The notes under the pieces are model-generated. The model worked only from the letters and a program-made list of their open reading frames with translations, ran no database searches and was not told where the DNA came from. The position numbers and the translations under genes are program-made. This document shows, piece by piece, positions 14,260 through 19,504 of a stretch of DNA of 19,504 nucleotides (positions are counted from its first letter, which is position 1; the number at the start of each line of letters is the position of its first letter). Location of the stretch: the NCBI GenBank assembly GCA_036660615.1, contig JAVXAG010000022.1, positions 1 through 19,504 on the forward strand, read 5' to 3'. This DNA is from JAVXAG01 sp036660615 (GTDB lineage Bacteria; Bacillota; Clostridia; Peptostreptococcales; Anaerovoracaceae).

Positions 14260-15280
14260 TATTTATTTCTCCTTCCTCTGTGATTTTCACTCTACTATTT
14301 CTTATAATTTCTTCAGCTATTTCTTTTATTTCTCTACCAAATTCCTTTCCAAGGTCAATATGTATGACGTCATCTCCTTCTATTTTGACAAAAGTTCCCT
14401 CTAGGTTGTCTTCAAAAGACAGCGGGGCTATTGTCTTGATTTCATTGACATTGCAATGATTTTCTATAGAGTCAAAGATATTTTTTTCATACACCCTAGG
14501 AATAATTTCGTTTGGTTTTTTTAGTATAAATATCATTTCAGCATTTTCAATAATCCATAAGTTTTCCTCGGTAAATGAATTTCCCATGTCAATAATTATG
14601 TAATCGTATTTTGCCAAGGCATCGATTTTAGTTATCAACTTTTTCAGAATATCTGCTTTCAGCAACCGATATCGAGTCTGTCCATTGTGCCTTATAAAAT
14701 CCACATTGTCCTGCCACTCCTCGATAAAGTTTTCCATTGGAAAATCCCTATCTATGCTCAAATAATAAGTTAATTTTGCCATTGACTGAGGCAAAGAACT
14801 CTTTATGTACTTTACAGAATCATCCATTACAGATAAATTGATATATATGGCCTTTTTCTCATATGTACTGCAAAGTGTTCTCGCCGTAGCCAATGAAACT
14901 GATGTTGCACCACTCCCTCCTGTGATCTGAGCAAAGCAAATTATTCTTGCTGCTCCATTTTCTCTGTTTTCCACCACATGCCCAGTTAATCTAAAATATA
15001 CAAAAAGCAGGCCTTTAGCAAAAGACCCACTTTCTTTATATTTAAACACCTTATATGGTGGTTCCCCATAGATATTTTCATCATCAGGATACTTGACCAA
15101 TTCCACATAGTTAGCAACTGTCTGATTTTTATCAACTAATACCATATCAAAATCGTCGATGTTGGCGCCATTATAATCGACATAAAATTCCATTGTACTG
15201 GTTTCTCTTGACAATGCTTTTGCCAGCGCTTTAGCAAATTTCTTGTCTTCCAGATTGATTGCTACTCTAATAATTTCCAT
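14249..15280 (-). CDS. cpaE: CpaE/TadZ-like pilus localisation ATPase (ParA/MinD superfamily)
   Basis: The 343-residue protein is the first gene of the Tad operon. Residues 1-100 look like the receiver-like domain found in CpaE/TadZ, and a ParA/MinD domain follows. The P-loop is ITGGSGATS (about 119-127). Compared with the deviant Walker A of MinD (KGGxGKT), the signature lysine is Thr and the Walker lysine is Ala; loss of these lysines is known in CpaE/TadZ proteins. DYIIIDMGNS (226-235) is the Walker B region. TadZ-type proteins mark the cell pole or site where the pilus is built. The start has AGGAGGT upstream and a promoter at 15304-15332. Confidence 0.85.
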   Translation of the reverse strand: MEIIRVAINLEDKKFAKALAKALSRETSTMEFYVDYNGANIDDFDMVLVDKNQTVANYVELVKYPDDENIYGEPPYKVFKYKESGSFAKGLLFVYFRLTGHVVENRENGAARIICFAQITGGSGATSVSLATARTLCSTYEKKAIYINLSVMDDSVKYIKSSLPQSMAKLTYYLSIDRDFPMENFIEEWQDNVDFIRHNGQTRYRLLKADILKKLITKIDALAKYDYIIIDMGNSFTEENLWIIENAEMIFILKKPNEIIPRVYEKNIFDSIENHCNVNEIKTIAPLSFEDNLEGTFVKIEGDDVIHIDLGKEFGREIKEIAEEIIRNSRVKITEEGEINNDK

Positions 15281-15303
15281 ATATTACCTCCTGATATGAA
15301 TGT

Positions 15304-15332
15304 AGTATAAGCTCATTTCCAATATTTGTCAA
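15304..15332 (-). promoter_or_regulatory. promoter of the Tad pilus operon
   Basis: On the minus strand a perfect TTGACA (15332-15327) and TATACT (15309-15304) are separated by 17 bases. It lies in the 66-base gap between the tepA stop and the cpaE start, so the pilus operon need not depend on transcription through tepA. No terminator is visible between them. Confidence 0.82.
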
Positions 15333-15346
15333 CCATATTATTACAA

Positions 15347-16045
15347 TTATTTTACACTATTTGCTAAATCTTTCAATTTTTTCATTGCCCCCATTAAACC
15401 TCCAATTTCATCCATCAAACCTATCTCTACTGTATCTGGTCCAAAAAGCACCGTTCCCACATCGTTTGACATATTTCCAGTAGTATTCATTTTCTCTTCA
15501 ATAACTTCTTTTTTTGCATGTGAATGCTCCACAATAAAATCAACGACTCGTTCCTGAGTTTTTCTCAGATATTCAAATGTTGCATCTGCCGTAATCAGTG
15601 TCCCCGATGTCCTAATTGGATGCATAGTCATGGTGGCTGTCTTTGCGACAAAAGAATAATCTGTAGAAACTGCAAGGGGTATTCCAATGCTGTGTCCTCC
15701 ACCGATTACTAATGAAACTGTGGGTTTGGAAATGGTTGATATCAACTCAGCCAAAGCCAATCCTGCCTCCACATCACCGCCTACAGTATTGAGAATTAGA
15801 AGCAACCCTTTTATATCTGGATTTTCCTCAACAGCAATAAGTTGTGGAATCAAGTGTTCATATTTTGTCGTTTTATTCTCAGCTGGCATAACGGTGTGTC
15901 CCTCGATACAGCCAACTATGGGAATGTATTGGTAATCACTTTTAAAGCCATTTCCAGTAGTCAAAAGACCAAGTTCTTTTATCAAATTTTGAGATTCATC
16001 TTTTTCCTCATTAAGTTCTTTTTGATTTTCTTTTTCTTCACTCAT
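15347..16045 (-). CDS. tepA: TepA/YmfB-type Clp-family serine protease
   Basis: The protein is a ClpP-like protease of the TepA family, close to Bacillus YmfB along the whole core: IEGHTVMPAENKTTKYEH, then LNTVGGDVEAGLALAEL, GGGHSIGIPLAVS and TATMTMHPIR. Ser119 in GGGHSIG is the likely nucleophile and His142 the likely general base. B. subtilis TepA has been linked to spore outgrowth and degradation of small acid-soluble spore proteins. The first 35 residues are a charged, Glu/Lys-rich extension. The ATG at 16045 (232 residues) has AAAGG 9 bases upstream; a TTG at 16054 in frame has none. It is divergent from the YlmC/YmxH gene, with 57 bases between the start codons. Confidence 0.92.
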   Translation of the reverse strand: MSEEKENQKELNEEKDESQNLIKELGLLTTGNGFKSDYQYIPIVGCIEGHTVMPAENKTTKYEHLIPQLIAVEENPDIKGLLLILNTVGGDVEAGLALAELISTISKPTVSLVIGGGHSIGIPLAVSTDYSFVAKTATMTMHPIRTSGTLITADATFEYLRKTQERVVDFIVEHSHAKKEVIEEKMNTTGNMSNDVGTVLFGPDTVEIGLMDEIGGLMGAMKKLKDLANSVK

Positions 16046-16102
16046 ATTTATCAACCTTTCGCAATATATTTATAGATATTATTTGCAAAGGATGTGTAAA
16101 TT

Positions 16103-16336
16103 ATGCTATTAAGTGAAATTGGTGATAAAGAAATCGTAGATTTGACAAAAGGCAGTCGCCATGGGAAGTTTTGGGATGCAGAAATGCTCTTTGATGAAAA
16201 AGATGGGACAATAAATGCTTTGTTAGTGCCAAACTTTCAGAGCAAAAGTCGATATGCTCAAAGTCACGAATCTCTCCAACTTCCATGGAATTCAATTGTA
16301 AAAATTGGAGAAGATATAATTATTTTTAGATCATAA
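16103..16336 (+). CDS. YlmC/YmxH family PRC-barrel protein
   Basis: This 77-residue protein matches the small PRC-barrel proteins YlmC/YmxH: an MxLSEIGDKEIVDLTKG start, a central acidic turn, and LPWNSIVKIGEDIIIF at the end, where the family has a similar IPWxxIxKIGxDxI. Members are annotated as sporulation proteins, with no settled biochemical role. AAAGGA about 10 bases before the ATG supports the start. Divergence from the TepA-like protease and the possible sporulation link of both suggests a shared setting, but this is inference. Confidence 0.88.
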   Translation: MLLSEIGDKEIVDLTKGSRHGKFWDAEMLFDEKDGTINALLVPNFQSKSRYAQSHESLQLPWNSIVKIGEDIIIFRS

Positions 16337-16366
16337 GATTGTTATTAAATCAAATGATTAGGCGCA

Positions 16367-16405
16367 CAAAAAAAGAGTGAAACACATTTTACTTATGTTT
16401 CACTC
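16367..16405 (-). terminator. terminator of the ligase-alcohol dehydrogenase operon
   Basis: A perfect 10-base stem, GAGTGAAACA (16375-16384) with TGTTTCACTC (16396-16405), has an 11-base loop. On the minus strand it is followed by seven T. It lies about 35 bases past the alcohol dehydrogenase stop. The plus strand has no T run after the stem, so it is not a good terminator for the convergent YlmC/YmxH gene. Confidence 0.88.
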
Positions 16406-16439
16406 CGCTTAATTATTAATTGTTTTGATGTTTTGACTT

Positions 16440-17597
16440 TTATAATGATGCTCTATAAATTTCTATCAATGCTTTCTCTGGAAGTGGTACGAATGTATCG
16501 TTAAGAGTTCCATCAAGTTTCTTTGCCATAATTTCTAGATTTTCATCACCTATGCCTACTTCAGTCAATGTCTTTGGCAGTTCCAATTTAGCGAAAAATT
16601 CTTTAGTCAGCTTTATTGCTTTTTTGGCAATGTGCCAGTCTCCATCATGCGCATCAATACCCCAAACATTTACTCCATATTCAACAAATTTATATAGTGT
16701 ATTGTCACTTAATACAAATTCCATCCAAGGTGGTGTAAGTATTGCAAGACCTTCACCATGGGTTATATCATAGAATGCACTTAGCTCATGTTCCATTGGA
16801 TGAACACCCCACTCAACGTCAGAACCATATGAAAGCAATCCATTTATAGCCAAACTTGATGCCCACATAAGATTTGCCCTCGCCTCATAATCTTCAGGAT
16901 TTTCTACAGCAATAGGTCCATATTTTATGCAAGTTTTTAGCACTGACTCACATAGTCTAGCTTGAATAAATGCATCTTTTTCTTTTGTAAAATATACTTC
17001 AAACACATGACTCATAATATCTGCTGTACCTGCCGCTGTCTGTTTCTTTGATACAGAAAAAGTATATTCTGGATCCATTATGGAAAATACAGGTTTTACT
17101 AGTTCGCTTCCTGTGCCTAATTTATCATTTTTCCCCATATCGGAAATAACTGCAAACCCGTCCATTTCTGATCCTGTTGCCGCCAAAGTCAAAATTGCTA
17201 CAACTGGCAAAGCTGCTTTAATTTTTGAACCATCAAGTACTAAATCCCAAGGATCTCCATCATACTTTGCGCCTGCTGCAATTACCTTTGAACAATCAAT
17301 TGTGCTGCCTCCACCTATTGCAAGTACAACATCTATAGCCTTTTCTTTACAAAGATTAGCCCCAGCTCTAACTGACTCTATTCTTGGATTTGGCTCTACT
17401 CCAGAAAGTTCAAATACTTCAATATTATTTTCTTTTAAAATCCTCATCGCACTGTCATAAAGGCCATTTTTCTTTATACTTCCGCCTCCATAAACCATTA
17501 GGACTCTCTTGCCAAATTCTTTAATATTGGATAATTGTTTGATTTGTCCCTTTCCAAAATGAATTTTGGTTGGAATTGAATAATTAAAATTTTGCAT
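16440..17597 (-). CDS. iron-containing alcohol dehydrogenase (YqhD/BdhA type)
   Basis: The enzyme interconverts aldehydes or ketones and alcohols using a nicotinamide cofactor. At 385 residues it aligns with E. coli YqhD and clostridial butanol dehydrogenases almost position for position. The cofactor loop is YGGGSI (36-41), the second glycine motif GGGSTIDCSK is at 95-104, and the metal ligands are D193 and H197 (TADIMSH), H266 (HPMEHE) and H280 (THGEG). The GGGS loop resembles that of NADPH-using members, so NADP(H) preference is inferred. AAGGAGGAG lies just before the ATG within the end of the ligase gene (14-base overlap). Substrate cannot be read from sequence; butanal or another short aldehyde is typical. 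Confidence 0.93.
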   Translation of the reverse strand: MQNFNYSIPTKIHFGKGQIKQLSNIKEFGKRVLMVYGGGSIKKNGLYDSAMRILKENNIEVFELSGVEPNPRIESVRAGANLCKEKAIDVVLAIGGGSTIDCSKVIAAGAKYDGDPWDLVLDGSKIKAALPVVAILTLAATGSEMDGFAVISDMGKNDKLGTGSELVKPVFSIMDPEYTFSVSKKQTAAGTADIMSHVFEVYFTKEKDAFIQARLCESVLKTCIKYGPIAVENPEDYEARANLMWASSLAINGLLSYGSDVEWGVHPMEHELSAFYDITHGEGLAILTPPWMEFVLSDNTLYKFVEYGVNVWGIDAHDGDWHIAKKAIKLTKEFFAKLELPKTLTEVGIGDENLEIMAKKLDGTLNDTFVPLPEKALIEIYRASL

Positions 17598-19341
17598 TGT
17601 TCTCCTCCTTCTGCAACTCCCTTAAGATTTGTTCCATTTCGTCTTTTCTCTTAGTCTTCTGAGTAGTAGTTTTTATTGTTGGTATATCTGAAAGAAAATA
17701 ACGTTTTACCATTTTATATGCTGGCATAGTGTTGTTAATTTCTGTCATATCTTGATGTAATTTATCTTTAAGTTGGTCATATGTAAGTCCTTTTTCTTTT
17801 AGATATTCAGTATCGTAAACCACCTTTGCACATATTACAAGTTCGTTGGCTTTTTCCTGATGGAAGACCATGCTTTCACTTACATATGGCAATGTATTTA
17901 TTAGATTTTCGATTTCCTCAGGATATATATTCTTACCATTTTTCATAACGATAACATTTTTTTGTCTTCCGCAAATAAACAAATATCCGTCTTTGTCAAA
18001 ATATGCAAGGTCGCCAGTATAGAACCAACCGTCTTTTATTACTTCCGCCGTAGCTTCCTCGTTATCATAATATCCCGCCATTACATTGTCGCCTCTTGCA
18101 ATTAATTCACCGATTCCTTCTTCGTTTGGATCAACTATTTTAGCTTCAACGTTAGGCATTACTTTTCCAACTGATCCCGGTCTCAAATATTGATAGTTTT
18201 CGCTAGAAATTGTAGGTGCTGTCTCTGTCAAACCATATCCTTGTACTGTCAATATTCCAAAATCATTTAAGCCTTTGGAAACAACTGGGTCTAGTGCTGC
18301 CGCACCATTAATGATAAATCTCATTCTTCCACCAAGTTGGTCGATTATTGGTTTAAATATCTTTCTTCTTAAGTGTATCCCAAGTTTATCGGAAATATCA
18401 CAAACTTTCAATCCAAAAGCAATTTTCTTTGTCATTCCTTGCGATTCGATGGCTTTTGTAATCTTTTTATACATACTCTCAAGTAAAAGTGGTACGCTCA
18501 TTATTACTGATACACCATACTCTTTCATATTGGCAGATACATATTTTAGTCCATCGCAGAATACATTCTTCATTCCCTGTGATAAAAATACTAATAATCC
18601 TGACATTCCATAACAGTGATGCAGTGGCAAAATCATCATATTTACATCGTCTTCAAAGAATAGTTCGAAACAATTCATTCCATATATGCAACTTGTAAAG
18701 TTTCTATGTGAAAGCATTACTGCTTTTGATTGTGATGTTGTCCCTGACGTGAACAGCAAAAACGCCATTGCATCAGGATCAATTTCAGCATCGATGTATT
18801 GTTTATTTCCCTTTTCTATTTCTTCTTTGCCTATTTTTAACAAGTTCTGTAGGTTTTCTCCTGTTTCTGGCTCAAAGTCTAATGCTGCCATCATGGACAA
18901 ATTAGTTTCTCCGCTATTAAAGATTTCTTCCACTACAGTTTTTTGCTTTTTATCATAGAATATTGCTTCTGTATTGCTTCTTTCTATACAGCTTAATATT
19001 TCATCTTTTTGTAGTCCTTTGTCAAGTGGTACAATTACGCCAACTCCACAAATCGCCGCAAAATAGCTCAAAACCCAATTGTAACTATTTTCACCAATTA
19101 CTGCGATTCTCTTTCCTTTATATCCTTTTTTAATTAATGCAGTTCCAAGACATGCCATTTGTTCCATCATCTCTATGTAACTCGTATTAATGTATGAAAT
19201 TTCTTTTGTGATTTTGTCTTTTACCTTTGTGCAAAAAGCTATCTTATCTCCATATATATCAGCCGATCTCTTCAACATAGCCCTTAGATCTGTCATATCT
19301 TTCATACCACTAAATTTTTCTGTCAAATTATAATCAATCAT
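17584..19341 (-). CDS. AMP-forming acyl-CoA ligase (long-chain fatty acid type)
   Basis: The 585-residue protein belongs to the ANL adenylate-forming family: ATP plus a carboxylic acid gives an acyl-adenylate, then a thioester with CoA. Motifs in order: phosphate loop FTSGTTSQSKAVMLSH (197-211), HHCYG (241-245), the adenine motif GYGLTETAPT (368-377), YTGDLAYFDKDGYLFICGR (441-459) and the hinge KNGKNIYPEEIE (467-478). In the phosphate loop the usual TTGxPKG reads TTSQSKA, with Ser and Ala replacing two glycines. The catalytic Lys-bearing C-terminus (QKTKRKDE) is present but lacks the common GKIxR form. The pattern fits long-chain fatty acid-CoA ligases. GGAAGGT precedes the ATG. It is the first gene of the pair with the alcohol dehydrogenase. 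Confidence 0.92.
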   Translation of the reverse strand: MIDYNLTEKFSGMKDMTDLRAMLKRSADIYGDKIAFCTKVKDKITKEISYINTSYIEMMEQMACLGTALIKKGYKGKRIAVIGENSYNWVLSYFAAICGVGVIVPLDKGLQKDEILSCIERSNTEAIFYDKKQKTVVEEIFNSGETNLSMMAALDFEPETGENLQNLLKIGKEEIEKGNKQYIDAEIDPDAMAFLLFTSGTTSQSKAVMLSHRNFTSCIYGMNCFELFFEDDVNMMILPLHHCYGMSGLLVFLSQGMKNVFCDGLKYVSANMKEYGVSVIMSVPLLLESMYKKITKAIESQGMTKKIAFGLKVCDISDKLGIHLRRKIFKPIIDQLGGRMRFIINGAAALDPVVSKGLNDFGILTVQGYGLTETAPTISSENYQYLRPGSVGKVMPNVEAKIVDPNEEGIGELIARGDNVMAGYYDNEEATAEVIKDGWFYTGDLAYFDKDGYLFICGRQKNVIVMKNGKNIYPEEIENLINTLPYVSESMVFHQEKANELVICAKVVYDTEYLKEKGLTYDQLKDKLHQDMTEINNTMPAYKMVKRYFLSDIPTIKTTTQKTKRKDEMEQILRELQKEENNAKF

Positions 19342-19394
19342 TTTCTTTACCTTCCAACTTCTTTTTTCTCATTTTCTCCAAGTTATTACTATAA

Positions 19395-19423
19395 AGTATA
19401 TCAAATAGTACAAATATTAGCAA
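19395..19423 (-). promoter_or_regulatory. probable promoter of the acyl-CoA ligase operon
   Basis: Minus-strand TTGCTA (19423-19418) and TATACT (19400-19395) are 17 bases apart. The -35 box matches four of six consensus positions and the -10 box five of six. It lies 54 bases before the start codon. Confidence 0.55.
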
Positions 19424-19480
19424 TACAAACCACTTGATTTATGTTACAATGTTTCTACTATTTCTATATATCGTAAGTAT

Positions 19481-19492
19481 TATCAATTGATA
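19481..19492. repeat. 12-base perfect palindrome upstream of the ligase promoter
   Basis: TATCAATTGATA is a perfect palindrome located about 60 bases upstream of the proposed -35 box. It could be an operator, but in AT-rich DNA a 12-base palindrome may also be chance. Confidence 0.3.
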
Positions 19493-19504
19493 TTAGCTAT
19501 AGTA

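Noticed and set aside
13772..14404. 210-residue open frame on the plus strand opposite cpaF and cpaE
   Set aside because: It is a Ser/Ile/Phe-rich shadow of well-supported genes with intact motifs on the minus strand.
16046..16054. TTG start of tepA at 16054
   Set aside because: AAAGG is correctly spaced for the ATG at 16045 but not for the TTG.
16101..16295. 64-residue minus-strand frame opposite the YlmC/YmxH gene
   Set aside because: The plus-strand product matches a known family from end to end; the minus-strand frame matches nothing.

Overview
The window is AT-rich bacterial chromosome and reads as an anaerobic Firmicute of class Clostridia. The reasons are an IspH enzyme fused to four ribosomal S1 domains, a Gram-positive Tad (Flp) pilus operon with a clostridial-type Flp1 pilin, a YlmC/YmxH sporulation-family protein beside a TepA/ClpP-like protease, and strong GGAGG ribosome binding sites throughout. 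I cannot name a genus from sequence alone. No rRNA, tRNA, transposase, integrase or CRISPR array was seen.

Left part (1-7979). A gene start truncated by the window edge and a small membrane-anchored protein (46-507) run leftward. They are back to back with a rightward orphan lipoprotein (754-1539), and both directions have clear sigma-A type promoters in the shared spacer. A bidirectional terminator follows, then leftward rnr (RNase R) and a small acidic lipoprotein with its own promoter and terminator. Next comes a leftward three-gene unit, SPOR-domain membrane protein, rarA, ispH-S1, joined by overlaps of 4 and 23 bases.

Middle (7980-8402). A short rightward gene for a 52-residue zinc-ribbon protein has a near-consensus promoter, a leader of about 110 bases rich in perfect palindromes, and a strong terminator shared with the convergent Tad operon.

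Tad pilus operon (15332 down to 8431, leftward). A promoter (TTGACA, 17 bases, TATACT) precedes nine tightly packed genes: CpaE/TadZ-like localisation ATPase, CpaF/TadA motor ATPase, TadB, TadC, a 48-residue Flp pilin, a TadE-like minor pilin, a DUF5702-like pseudopilin, a second TadE-like protein carrying two copies of a Cys/His motif, and a DUF6382-like protein. Seven of the eight junctions overlap and the other has a 9-base gap. Together they should assemble a thin pilus: CpaF powers, TadB/TadC form the membrane platform, Flp is the main subunit and the TadE-like proteins are minor subunits. No prepilin peptidase or CpaB/RcpC is present here, so these must lie elsewhere.

Right part (15347-19504). 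A TepA-like Clp-family protease (leftward) is divergent from a YlmC/YmxH PRC-barrel protein. Then comes a leftward pair with its own promoter and terminator: an AMP-forming acyl-CoA ligase and a YqhD/BdhA-type iron-dependent alcohol dehydrogenase, overlapping by 14 bases.

The best candidates for something less described are a strong internal ribosome binding site inside ispH-S1 that could release a free S1 protein, the DDQHYD tandem repeat tail of that same protein, and the duplicated metal-binding motif on the second TadE-like protein.
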